Below are positions 7,090 through 14,331 of a DNA stretch of 36,290 nt, piece after piece. The position numbers and the translations under genes were made by a program. The stretch is from Streptomyces sp. col6. Its GTDB lineage: Bacteria; Actinomycetota; Actinomycetes; Streptomycetales; Streptomycetaceae. Below the pieces are notes generated by a model. The model searched no databases. It was not told the DNA's origin and saw only the letters and a program-made list of their open reading frames with translations. How positions within the stretch are numbered: the stretch's first letter is position 1; each line of letters begins with the position of its first letter. The stretch is from NCBI RefSeq assembly GCF_008042035.1, contig NZ_RDBL01000006.1:298322-334611 (forward strand). The letters are read 5' to 3'.

Positions 7090-7132
7090 CCGCCGCCGCA
7101 CCATTCCCTCCGGGCCTCTTCGGGCCGGGGGT

Positions 7133-8329
7133 TCAGCCCTTCTCGTTCTCCGCGTCGATGCCGAGGCCGCCGATCAGGCCCGGGAGCAGCGGCGGGATGG
7201 TGATGTCCGGCGACGGTGTCGAGCTCGGGGTCTCCTTCGACGGGCTGGTCGCGCCGGGTGACGGCGGGTCGAAGAGGCCGTCCGTGCCGCCGCCGATCAG
7301 GCCGTCGGCCGGGCTGCTGCCGCTGTCCGAGGGGCGCGGCGAGGAGCTGCCTCCCGTACCGCCGTCGTCGTGGCGGGCGGAGTACGAGGGCGACGGGGTG
7401 CGTGCGTCGGTGGAGGGGTCCGCCGCGGTGCCGGTGGAGCCGGAGCGCTGGGATTCGGCGCTCTTCTCCGGGGGGCGCGGGAGCAGCGACTGCAGCGGCG
7501 CGACCTCTTCGTCTATGGCGTCGAAGACCGAGCTGACCTGGTTGCCCACGTCGGTCAGCTGGACGGGGAGGCGGCCGCGGAGGCTGGTCCAGCTGTCGCG
7601 GTGGGAGCGGGAGAAGGTGTCCAGGGCCTGGATCGGGCCGAGGGCGCCGTCCCGTTCGTACGCGGCGTGCAGGAGGCGGTGGCCCTCGGTGGCGTCGTGG
7701 GTCATGCCGTTGAGCGTGCGGCGGATCTCGCCGAGCTGCTCGTGGTCGAGGTCGCCCGAGCGGGCGCGCTCCATGAGCCGGCGGGCCTCGCTGAGACGGG
7801 TCGACGCCTGGTCGAGGTAGATCTCGCCGCGGTCGGTGTCGTTGCTGGTGAGGCCGAGGTGGATGTCCTCCATGCCACGCTTCAGCCCGTAGAGCGAGTC
7901 ACCGGGGAGGGCGTCGGAGCTGGCAGCGGCCACCCCGCCGAAGGCTCCCGCGGCCACACCGACGGTGAGCCCGCCGGCGGCGAGCCCCTTCGTCCAGCGG
8001 GATCTGGGGCGCAGCTTGCGGAGCGGGGACGCGCGATGGCTGCCCCTGCTCCGTTGCACGGGCACCGTAGGGTCCGGGGACGCGCCTCCCTGGGCGAACA
8101 TGGCTTCCATGGCCGCGACGAGCTGGGCTCGCTGCACCACTTTGACCTCGGGGTCCAACACCGGCTTCGGCAGCTCACCGAGGCCGTTCGCCAGGGCCAA
8201 CAGCGGTCCTCGGTCGGCCTGTTCGGCCGGGTCCTCGGGCTGTACGGCCGCCGCACCGCGGAGCGACTGCTCCTCCAGGGCCTGGGCGAAGGCGTTCGCC
8301 CGCCGGTGTGCCGAAACGTTTGCGATCAC
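7133..8329 (-). CDS. rsbN: RsbN anti-sigma factor of sigma-BldN, membrane protein with DUF5667 domain
   Basis: This is a 398-aa single-pass membrane protein encoded just downstream of bldN. The cytoplasmic N-terminal region (about residues 1-110) would hold sigma-BldN. One transmembrane segment spans about 114-136, and the extracytoplasmic part begins with the DUF5667 core SSDALPGDSLYGLKR at 137-151. It ends in a long Ser/Pro/Gly-rich tail. In Streptomyces venezuelae the gene in this position, RsbN, is the cognate anti-sigma of BldN. GTG at 8329 is chosen because GGAGG lies 8 nt upstream; an in-frame GTG at 8338 overlaps that site. A sigma-BldN-like promoter lies 130 bp upstream, which suggests feedback. 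Homology is strong by position and layout. Confidence 0.9.
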   Translation of the reverse strand: MIANVSAHRRANAFAQALEEQSLRGAAAVQPEDPAEQADRGPLLALANGLGELPKPVLDPEVKVVQRAQLVAAMEAMFAQGGASPDPTVPVQRSRGSHRASPLRKLRPRSRWTKGLAAGGLTVGVAAGAFGGVAAASSDALPGDSLYGLKRGMEDIHLGLTSNDTDRGEIYLDQASTRLSEARRLMERARSGDLDHEQLGEIRRTLNGMTHDATEGHRLLHAAYERDGALGPIQALDTFSRSHRDSWTSLRGRLPVQLTDVGNQVSSVFDAIDEEVAPLQSLLPRPPEKSAESQRSGSTGTAADPSTDARTPSPSYSARHDDGGTGGSSSPRPSDSGSSPADGLIGGGTDGLFDPPSPGATSPSKETPSSTPSPDITIPPLLPGLIGGLGIDAENEKG

Positions 8330-8459
8330 TGGCGGCACCTCCTCTCGTCATGACGGTCGACTCCCCTGGCTGTCCGGAAGGTTGCACACCTTGAGCGCTT
8401 CCACACGATCGAGTGAGCGTCTGCGGACATGGTGTGACGACAGGGGGCCTGCAACCGGC

Positions 8460-8488
8460 ACAACGAGTGGCGCGGCACTTGGGTTACG
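8460..8488 (-). promoter_or_regulatory. Sigma-BldN-like promoter for rsbN
   Basis: On the minus strand CGTAAC (8488-8483) and CGTTGT (8465-8460) are separated by 17 bp. This resembles the sigma-BldN promoter type seen at bldM and chaplin genes, as I recall it. It would start transcription near 8453, giving an rsbN leader of about 125 nt. The hexamers are seen directly; sigma-factor assignment is inferred. Confidence 0.6.
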
Positions 8489-8557
8489 CACGAAAGATGA
8501 TCGGACCAGTGCGTGATGAACCTACCGTCGGAACCGGTCCGGCCGGGGGCGTGGGGG

Positions 8558-9334
8558 TCAGCGGGCATCGTCCGGGAGGAGCCGGGCGAGGGTGCGGACG
8601 GCACGGTACTGGAGGGTCTTGATCGCACCCTCGTTCTTGCCCATCACACGGGCGGTCTCGGCGACCGAGAGCCCCTGCAGGAAGCGCAGGGTCACGCATT
8701 CCTGCTGCTGGGGGTTGAGCCGGCGCACGGCCTGGAGGAGCGCGGCGTTGGAGAGGGACTCCAGCACCGAGTCCTCGGGGCTGCGGGCGACCTCGTTGGC
8801 GTCGAGCATTTCGCCGGTGGTCACTTCCAGCCGGAAACGACTGGACTTGAAATGGTCGGCGACCAGGTTGCGCGCGATCGTGACCAGCCAGGCGCCGAAG
8901 TCGCGGCCCTGCCAGGTGAACGTGGAGATGCGGCGCAGGGCGCGCAGGAAGGTCTCGCTGGTGAGGTCCTCCGCCGTCGCCTTGCTGCCCACGCGGTAGT
9001 AGATGTAGCGGTAGACGGTGTCGCTGTACTGGTCGTAGAGGCGTCCGAAGGCATCGGCCTCACCGGCCTGGGCGCGCTCGACGAGTTCCATCATGCGCGC
9101 GCTGTCGCTGTCGGCGGCGGGCCGCCGCACGGGCGCGGTGGTCGCCGCGCCGCGGTTGCCGCGTCTTCCGACCGCCGCGGCGCGTTCGGCCAGGGCGTAG
9201 CACGGGCCGGCAGGTGCAGGGGTGGCGAATGCGGGTACGGCGTACGCGGTGGGGACGAAGCCGCGCATGCGTTCGGCTACTGACGCGCGCAGCGTAGCCA
9301 GGCCCGAGGCGTCAACCCCGACGTGTGGGTACAC
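8558..9334 (-). CDS. bldN: ECF RNA polymerase sigma factor BldN with N-terminal prosequence
   Basis: This 258-aa extracytoplasmic-function sigma factor is needed for aerial hypha formation. In S. coelicolor and S. venezuelae it drives bldM, chaplin and rodlin genes. Region 2 spans about residues 86-160, with DAFGRLYDQYSDTVYRYIYY and the core DLTSETFLRAL; region 4 spans about 195-250, with an HTH in SVAETARVMGKNEGAIK. The first roughly 80 residues precede region 2 and are rich in Ala and Pro. They match the known pro-sequence that is removed by proteolysis to give mature sigma. The GTG start has GGGAG 4 nt upstream and yields the typical MYPHVGVDASGL N-terminus. The partner rsbN lies downstream on the same strand, and a BldD-type box sits 46 bp upstream. 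Confidence 0.95.
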   Translation of the reverse strand: MYPHVGVDASGLATLRASVAERMRGFVPTAYAVPAFATPAPAGPCYALAERAAAVGRRGNRGAATTAPVRRPAADSDSARMMELVERAQAGEADAFGRLYDQYSDTVYRYIYYRVGSKATAEDLTSETFLRALRRISTFTWQGRDFGAWLVTIARNLVADHFKSSRFRLEVTTGEMLDANEVARSPEDSVLESLSNAALLQAVRRLNPQQQECVTLRFLQGLSVAETARVMGKNEGAIKTLQYRAVRTLARLLPDDAR

Positions 9335-9621
9335 GGGACTCCCAGAGGCAGAGCTTCCATCACGAGCAGTGCGAATCCGTCACTCGTCGTAGTGAGCGGC
9401 GGGTCCGGAATGCGTCTGAGGAGAATAACGCTTCGTACAGGCGGCGCTACGCCCAGTTGCGCAAATCACCGATTGCGTCGCTTCCGTGTCAACTTTTCGA
9501 CACACCAAGTCGCACATCGTGACCGCTTGTTGATCGATTCGCTTCGGGATCTGCCTGCGGGTACGACGGGTTGTGGTCGGTGAAAAGAGTGCCCGGAGTT
9601 GACGTACGCGGGCGCGGAGAG
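9335..9621. other. Intergenic region upstream of bldN
   Basis: This 287-bp stretch lies between the bldN start and the 3' end of the HAD-IB gene. Besides the BldD box at 9380-9395 it contains two inverted GACAC pentamers (9486-9503) and several AT-richer patches. No further gene or RNA is evident. It probably holds one or more bldN promoters. Confidence 0.6.
9380..9395. promoter_or_regulatory. BldD-type box upstream of bldN
   Basis: TCACTCGTCGTAGTGA is an inverted repeat with 5-bp arms (TCACT and AGTGA). It fits the palindromic BldD consensus TNACNC-N4-GNGTNA at all but one defined position. It lies 46 bp before the bldN start. BldD is known to repress bldN directly in S. coelicolor; the site here is inferred from sequence. 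Confidence 0.7.
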
Positions 9622-10554
9622 TCAGCGGCGGCGGCGGTGCAGGGCGACGGCCGCGGCGGTGCCGCCCGCGAGGGCGCCGACGCCGGCGGCGGCCGGGATG
9701 CCGACCTTGGCCGCCTTGCGGCCGGTGCGGTAGTCGCGCAGCCGCCAGTCCAGGGCGCGGGCGTGCTTGCGGAGCTTGGTGTCCGGGTTGATCGCGTACG
9801 GGTGACCCACCAGCGACAGCATCGGGATGTCGTTGTGGGAGTCGCTGTACGCGGCGCAGCGCGCCAGGTCCAGGCCCTCCGCCGCCGCCAGGGCGCGGAC
9901 CGCCTCGGCCTTCGCGGGGCCGTGCAGGGGTTCGCCGACCAGGCGTCCGGTGTACACGCCGTCGACCGATTCGGCGACCGTGCCGAGGGCGCCCGTCAGG
10001 CCGAGGCGGCGGGCGATGATCGTGGCGGTCTCCACCGGGGCGGCGGTGACCAGCCAGACCTTCTGGCCCGCGTCGAGGTGCGCCTGGGCCAGCGCGCGGG
10101 TGCCCGGCCAGATGCGGTCGGCCATGTACTCGTCGTAGATCTCCTCGCCGATCGACATCAGCTCGGAGACGCGGTGGCCCTTGACGATGGACAGGGCGCT
10201 GTCGCGGGCGTCCTGCATGTGCTCGGGGTCCTCGACGCCGGCCAGCCGGAACCACGCCTGCTGCCAGGCGAACCGGGTGAGCTCGCGGCGCTCGAAGAAC
10301 TTGCGCTTGTAGAGGCCGCGGCCGAAGTGGAAGATCGCGGCGCCCTGCATCACGGTGTTGTCGAGGTCGAAGAAGGCGGCGGCCCGTTCGTCGCCGACGA
10401 CGGGGAACTCGGGCTCCTCCGCCTCGTTCTCCTCGGCGGCGGACCCGGCTTCGAGCGAGGACTTCCGCGCGGCCTCCGCCGCCGCCTCGCCTGCCAGCAC
10501 GCTGCGTGCGGTAGCGGAACGCCTGCGGGGGGTGAGCCATCCAAGAGCGGCCAT
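9622..10554 (-). CDS. HAD-IB family phosphatase with C-terminal membrane anchor
   Basis: This 310-aa protein of the HAD subfamily IB belongs to the SerB-like group. Motif I is FFDLDNTVMQ with D63 and D65, and motif IV is YSDSHNDIPML. The cap segment has the IWPGTRALAQAHLDAG block typical of the TIGR01490-type hydrolases. The C-terminus carries a short hydrophobic stretch, AAAGVGALAGGTAAAVAL, then HRRRR, which suggests a membrane tail. The N-terminal 55 residues are Ala/Glu-rich and probably disordered. No ribosome-binding site precedes the ATG; instead TATGCT ends exactly 6 nt upstream, so the mRNA is probably leaderless. It lies upstream of bldN on the same strand, with 287 bp between. The substrate is unknown. 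Confidence 0.88.
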   Translation of the reverse strand: MAALGWLTPRRRSATARSVLAGEAAAEAARKSSLEAGSAAEENEAEEPEFPVVGDERAAAFFDLDNTVMQGAAIFHFGRGLYKRKFFERRELTRFAWQQAWFRLAGVEDPEHMQDARDSALSIVKGHRVSELMSIGEEIYDEYMADRIWPGTRALAQAHLDAGQKVWLVTAAPVETATIIARRLGLTGALGTVAESVDGVYTGRLVGEPLHGPAKAEAVRALAAAEGLDLARCAAYSDSHNDIPMLSLVGHPYAINPDTKLRKHARALDWRLRDYRTGRKAAKVGIPAAAGVGALAGGTAAAVALHRRRR

Positions 10555-10560
10555 GCGGTG

Positions 10561-10566
10561 AGCATA
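10561..10566 (-). promoter_or_regulatory. -10 box TATGCT of a leaderless HAD-IB promoter
   Basis: On the minus strand TATGCT is followed by 6 nt and then the ATG at 10554. No Shine-Dalgarno is present. This geometry predicts transcription starting at the start codon. Confidence 0.5.
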
Positions 10567-10659
10567 GCCAGTCGGTCCGGGCCTTCCGGTGCCGCCGTGA
10601 TGCCGTGGTGTGAACTCCTGGTGTCCGGGAGCTCCGGCGCGGGGCCGCAGAATGAGGGC

Positions 10660-10935
10660 ATGAGTGCCCTGCTGCGTCGTAGGAAGAAGAATCCCGCCGA
10701 GCGTGTGGTGACCCTGGTGGGCAAGCCGGGCTGTCACCTCTGTGACGACGCCCGGGAGGTGGTGCGCGCGGTGTGCGAGGAGACCGGCGCCTCCTGGGAG
10801 GAGAAGGACATCACCCGGGACGAGGAGCTGTACCGGGAGTACTGGGAGCAGATCCCGGTGGTGCTCATTGATAACGAACAGCACACGTTCTGGCGGGTCG
10901 ACCCGGCGAGACTGCGCAGCGCGCTGCTTTCCTGA
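10660..10935 (+). CDS. Glutaredoxin/thioredoxin-like protein
   Basis: This 91-aa protein has a glutaredoxin fold. After a basic N-terminal extension the redox site is C25-H-L-C28 in VGKPGCHLCDDA. The cis-proline region IPVVLID and the C-terminal helix DPARLRSALL complete the fold. It belongs to the DUF836/glutaredoxin-family proteins found next to rex in actinomycetes. It may buffer thiols or relay redox state, which fits its position upstream of the redox sensor Rex. The ATG lacks a well-spaced Shine-Dalgarno; CAGAAT ends 6 nt upstream, consistent with a leaderless message. It is divergent from the HAD-IB gene. Confidence 0.87.
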   Translation: MSALLRRRKKNPAERVVTLVGKPGCHLCDDAREVVRAVCEETGASWEEKDITRDEELYREYWEQIPVVLIDNEQHTFWRVDPARLRSALLS

Positions 10936-11036
10936 GTGAAACCCGGTTACCATCGTGGGCGTTTTGAGTGGTCTCGGGGGCGTAGCTGTGAGGAGTGTGT
11001 ACCGCTTTGCCCCCTTCGGGCCTGCAACGGGCTGAT

Positions 11037-11059
11037 GCGATCCATGGTTCCTGGATCGC
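11037..11059. repeat. Inverted repeat, 8-bp arms, upstream of rex
   Basis: GCGATCCA (11037-11044) and TGGATCGC (11052-11059) form a perfect inverted repeat around 7 nt. There is no T-run, so it could be an operator or a weak terminator of the upstream glutaredoxin-like gene. Confidence 0.6.
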
Positions 11060-11113
11060 GCGACGGATGTGCGTGACCCCGGTCACTTTGACCGGACAAA
11101 CCGGACACAATCT

Positions 11114-11131
11114 TTGTGCACGCGTTCACAA
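11114..11131. promoter_or_regulatory. Rex operator (ROP)
   Basis: TTGTGCACGCGTTCACAA matches the Rex operator consensus TTGTGAA-N4-TTCACAA with a single mismatch. It covers the -35 hexamer of the rex promoter. Rex is known to repress its own rex-hem operon in S. coelicolor when NADH/NAD+ is low. Confidence 0.92.
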
Positions 11132-11142
11132 AGACATAGCCT
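11114..11142 (+). promoter_or_regulatory. rex-hemACD promoter
   Basis: The -35 box TTGTGC (11114-11119) and -10 box TAGCCT (11137-11142) are 17 bp apart. The -35 lies within the Rex operator, so Rex binding should exclude RNA polymerase. The predicted start is near 11149, about 60 nt before the rex GTG. Confidence 0.7.
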
Positions 11143-11207
11143 GCATTCGACGGGGCGGTCTTGGGACATACGGCCGCCTGCAGCCCCGCTCATCCCGCAG
11201 GAGCACC

Positions 11208-11975
11208 GTGGCAACTGGCCGAAATCACCGACCGGCGACCCGTAGCCGAGGAATTCCCGAGGCCACCGTCGCCCGACTTCCGCTGTATCTCCGCGCGCTG
11301 ACCGCGCTCTCCGAGCGCTCGGTCCCCACGGTCTCCTCCGAGGAGCTCGCCGCGGCGGCGGGGGTCAACTCCGCGAAGCTGCGCAAGGACTTCAGCTACC
11401 TCGGCTCGTACGGGACGCGCGGCGTCGGCTACGACGTCGAGTATCTCGTCTACCAGATCTCGCGCGAACTGGGCCTCACCCAGGACTGGCCGGTCGCCAT
11501 CGTCGGCATCGGCAACCTCGGCGCGGCCCTCGCCAACTACGGCGGCTTCGCCTCGCGCGGCTTCCGGGTCGCCGCCCTGATCGACGCCGACCCGGCGATG
11601 GCCGGTACGCCCGTCGCGGGCATCCCGGTCCAGCACGCCGACGACCTCGACCGCATCATCAGCGAGAACGGCGTCTCCATCGGCGTGATCACCACGCCGC
11701 CCGGCGCCGCCCAGCAGGTGTGCGACCGGCTCGTCGCCGCCGGTGTCACCTCGATCCTGAACTTCGCCCCGACCGTCCTCTCCGTGCCCGACGGCGTCGA
11801 CGTGCGCAAGGTCGACCTCTCCATCGAGCTGCAGATCCTCGCCTTCCACGAGCAGCGCAAGGCCGGTGAGGAAGGCGTCGACACCGCGCCCGACCCGGCC
11901 GCGCCGCCCGTGCGCGCCACCACCACCGGCCGGAAGGGACCCGACGGGGACATGCCCGCCGTGATGCCGGCATGA
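11208..11975 (+). CDS. rex: Redox-sensing transcriptional repressor Rex
   Basis: This 255-aa repressor senses the NADH/NAD+ ratio and controls respiratory and heme genes. The N-terminal winged helix (about residues 15-85) contains VSSEELAAAAGVNSAKLRKD, and the family block DFSYLGSYGTRGVGYDVEYL follows. The Rossmann domain starts with VGIGNLGAAL at 99-108 and ends in a swapped C-terminal helix, SIELQILAFHEQRK. GTG at 11208 is chosen from the close match of VATGRNHRPATRSRG to S. coelicolor Rex and from AGGAG 4 nt upstream. A Rex operator lies 77 bp upstream. The stop overlaps the hemA start by 4 nt, which means translational coupling. The C-terminal tail after residue 225 is low complexity. Confidence 0.97.
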   Translation: MATGRNHRPATRSRGIPEATVARLPLYLRALTALSERSVPTVSSEELAAAAGVNSAKLRKDFSYLGSYGTRGVGYDVEYLVYQISRELGLTQDWPVAIVGIGNLGAALANYGGFASRGFRVAALIDADPAMAGTPVAGIPVQHADDLDRIISENGVSIGVITTPPGAAQQVCDRLVAAGVTSILNFAPTVLSVPDGVDVRKVDLSIELQILAFHEQRKAGEEGVDTAPDPAAPPVRATTTGRKGPDGDMPAVMPA

Positions 11976-13372
11976 GCCTGCTCCTCGTGGGTCTGAGCCA
12001 CCGCAGCGCCCCCGTCTCCGTACTGGAACGCGCCTCGCTGGCCGCCGACACCCAGGCCAAGCTGCTCCAGGACACCCTGGCGGCCGAGCCGGCCGCCGAG
12101 GCCGCCGTCCTCGCCACCTGCAACCGCATCGAGCTCTACGCGGACGTGGACAAGTTCCACGCGGGCGTCGCCGAGCTGTCCACGCTGCTCGCCCAGCACA
12201 GCGGCGTCGGGCTCGACGAGCTCACTCCGTATCTCTATGTGCACTACGAGGACCGGGCCGTCCACCACCTCTTCTCGGTGGCCTGCGGACTGGACTCGAT
12301 GGTCGTCGGCGAGGGCCAGATCCTCGGCCAGATCAAGGACGCGCTGGCCCTCGGCCAGGAGCTGCACACCGCGGGCCGGCTGCTCAACGACCTGTTCCAG
12401 CAGGCCCTGCGGGTCGGCAAGCGCGCCCACAGCGAGACCGGGATCGACCGGGCCGGGCAGTCGCTCGTCACCTTCGGCCTGGAACAGCTCGCCGGGGGCC
12501 CCGACACCGCCGCCTGGGCCAAGGGCAAGCGAGCCCTCGTCATCGGCGCCGGCTCCATGTCCTCGCTGGCCGCCGCGACCCTGGCCCGCACCGGCGTCGC
12601 CGAGATCGTCGTCGCCAACCGGACCCGGGCCCGCGCCGATCGCCTGGTCGAGATCCTGAACCAGCCCGGCTCCACCGGAGTGCGCGCGCACGCCGTGGAG
12701 ATGGCCGAGGTCACCGGCGAACTGACACGTGCCGACATCGCCGTCTCCTGCACCGGCGCCACCGGACTCGTGCTCACCGCCGACGCCGTCGCCGGGGCCC
12801 TCGGCCTCGACGACGTGCCCGCCGGGGACGCGGCGAGCGGCCTGATCCCGGCGCAGTCCACCGGACCGGTGCGCCTCGCGCTGCTCGACCTCGCCATGCC
12901 GCGCGACATCGACGGGGCCGCCGGACGCCTCGACGGTGTGCGCCTCGTCGACATCGAGTCGCTCGCGGAGGCGTCGGCCGACGCCCCGATGGCCGCCGAT
13001 GTGGACCAGGTGCGCACCCTCGTCGCCGACGAGGTCGCCGCCTTCGGTGCCGCCCAGCGCGCCGCCCACATCACCCCGACCGTCGTCGCCCTGCGCACGA
13101 TGGCCGCCGGCGTGGTCACGGACGAGATCGCACGGCTGGACGGACGCCTCCCCGACCTGGACGAGAAGCAGCGCGCCGAGATCACGCAGACCGTGCGCCG
13201 CGTCGTCGACAAGCTCCTGCACGCGCCCACCGTGCGGGTCAAGCAGCTCGCCAGCGAGCCCGGCGGCGCCGGGTACGCGGACGCGCTGCGGGAACTCTTC
13301 GACCTCGACCCGCAGACGGTCGCCGCCGTCTCCCGGGCAGACCTGAACGACCCGAATCGAGGGCGGTCATGA
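11972..13372 (+). CDS. hemA: Glutamyl-tRNA reductase
   Basis: This 466-aa cytoplasmic enzyme reduces glutamyl-tRNA(Glu) with NADPH to glutamate-1-semialdehyde, the first committed step of C5 tetrapyrrole synthesis. The catalytic nucleophile is C50 in LATCNRIELYA, and the N-terminal LLVGLSHRSAPVSVLER block is conserved. The central GEGQILGQIKDA block and the NADPH-binding VIGAGSMSSLAA are present, as is the C-terminal dimerisation helix VRRVVDKLLHAPTVRVKQL. It overlaps rex by ATGA and hemC by ATGA, so the three are one transcription and translation unit under Rex control. The glutamate semialdehyde aminotransferase gene (hemL) is not in this window. Confidence 0.97.
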   Translation: MSLLLVGLSHRSAPVSVLERASLAADTQAKLLQDTLAAEPAAEAAVLATCNRIELYADVDKFHAGVAELSTLLAQHSGVGLDELTPYLYVHYEDRAVHHLFSVACGLDSMVVGEGQILGQIKDALALGQELHTAGRLLNDLFQQALRVGKRAHSETGIDRAGQSLVTFGLEQLAGGPDTAAWAKGKRALVIGAGSMSSLAAATLARTGVAEIVVANRTRARADRLVEILNQPGSTGVRAHAVEMAEVTGELTRADIAVSCTGATGLVLTADAVAGALGLDDVPAGDAASGLIPAQSTGPVRLALLDLAMPRDIDGAAGRLDGVRLVDIESLAEASADAPMAADVDQVRTLVADEVAAFGAAQRAAHITPTVVALRTMAAGVVTDEIARLDGRLPDLDEKQRAEITQTVRRVVDKLLHAPTVRVKQLASEPGGAGYADALRELFDLDPQTVAAVSRADLNDPNRGRS

Positions 13373-14331
13373 CCGACAACTCACCCCTGAGGCTGGGGAC
13401 CAGGCGCAGCAAGCTCGCCATGGCACAGTCCGGGCACGTCGCCGACGCGGTCAGCGAGGTGACCGGCCGCGCCGTCGAACTCGTCGAGATCACCACGTAC
13501 GGGGACACCTCGCGGGAGCACCTGGCGCAGATCGGCGGCACCGGCGTGTTCGTCGCCGCGCTGCGCGACGCGCTGCTGCGCGGCGAGGTGGACTTCGCCG
13601 TCCACTCGCTCAAGGACCTGCCGACCGCGCAGCCCGAGGGCCTCGTGCTGGCCGCCGTGCCGGTGCGCGAGGACCCGCGCGACGTACTGATCGCCCGCGA
13701 CGGGCTGACCTTCGAGCAGCTGCCGTCCGGCGCCCGCGTCGGCACCGGTTCGCCGCGCCGCATGGCCCAGCTCAACGCGTACGCCCGCAGCCACGGCCTC
13801 GACATCGAGACCGTCCCGATCCGGGGCAACGTCGACACGCGCATCGGATTTGTACGCGACGGTGAACTGGACGCGGTGGTTCTCGCCGCGGCCGGGCTCA
13901 GCCGTCTGGGCCGGAGCGGTGAGGTGACCGACTTCCTGTCGGTCGACACCGTGCTGCCCGCTCCCGGCCAGGGAGCACTGGCGATCGAGTGCGCTGCGAG
14001 CAGCGCCGACCTCGCCGCCGCGCTCGCCGAGCTCGACGACCCGTACACCCGGGCCGCCGTGACCGCCGAACGTGCCCTGCTCGCCGCCCTGGAGGCCGGC
14101 TGCTCCGCACCCGTGGGTGCGCTGGCCGACCTCCTGGCCGACGGTCAGGCTGTCAACGAACTGCGCCTGCGCGGTGTCGTCGGTTCCACCGACGGTGCCT
14201 CGCTGGTGCAGATGTCCACCACCGGTCCCGTTCCCACGTCGCACGACGACGCGGCGGCGATCGGTCGCGAACTCGCGGCCGAGATGCTTGCCAAGGGTGC
14301 GGCCGGTCTTATGGGGGAGCGAGCACTTTGA
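13369..14331 (+). CDS. hemC: Porphobilinogen deaminase (hydroxymethylbilane synthase)
   Basis: This 320-aa enzyme polymerises four porphobilinogen units into hydroxymethylbilane. The active-site acid is D83 in VHSLKDLPT. The dipyrromethane cofactor is attached to C245 in LEAGCSAPVGA. RIRGN-type substrate contacts are seen in IRGNVDTRIG, and LPAPGQGALAIEC is conserved. Length is normal for bacteria. It overlaps hemA by 4 nt at its start and hemD by 4 nt at its end. Confidence 0.97.
   Translation: MTDNSPLRLGTRRSKLAMAQSGHVADAVSEVTGRAVELVEITTYGDTSREHLAQIGGTGVFVAALRDALLRGEVDFAVHSLKDLPTAQPEGLVLAAVPVREDPRDVLIARDGLTFEQLPSGARVGTGSPRRMAQLNAYARSHGLDIETVPIRGNVDTRIGFVRDGELDAVVLAAAGLSRLGRSGEVTDFLSVDTVLPAPGQGALAIECAASSADLAAALAELDDPYTRAAVTAERALLAALEAGCSAPVGALADLLADGQAVNELRLRGVVGSTDGASLVQMSTTGPVPTSHDDAAAIGRELAAEMLAKGAAGLMGERAL

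Larger units (their letters stand above)
10936..11207. other. Intergenic regulatory region upstream of rex
   Basis: This 272-bp region contains a 23-bp inverted repeat (11037-11059), the Rex operator with overlapping promoter (11114-11142), and the rex ribosome-binding site. I see no gene in it. Confidence 0.75.

Noticed and set aside
4927..7104. A 725-codon minus-strand frame opposite the SDR and acyltransferase genes
   Set aside because: The composition is typical of a reverse-strand shadow (Arg/His/Gln/Pro-rich), with no domain seen.
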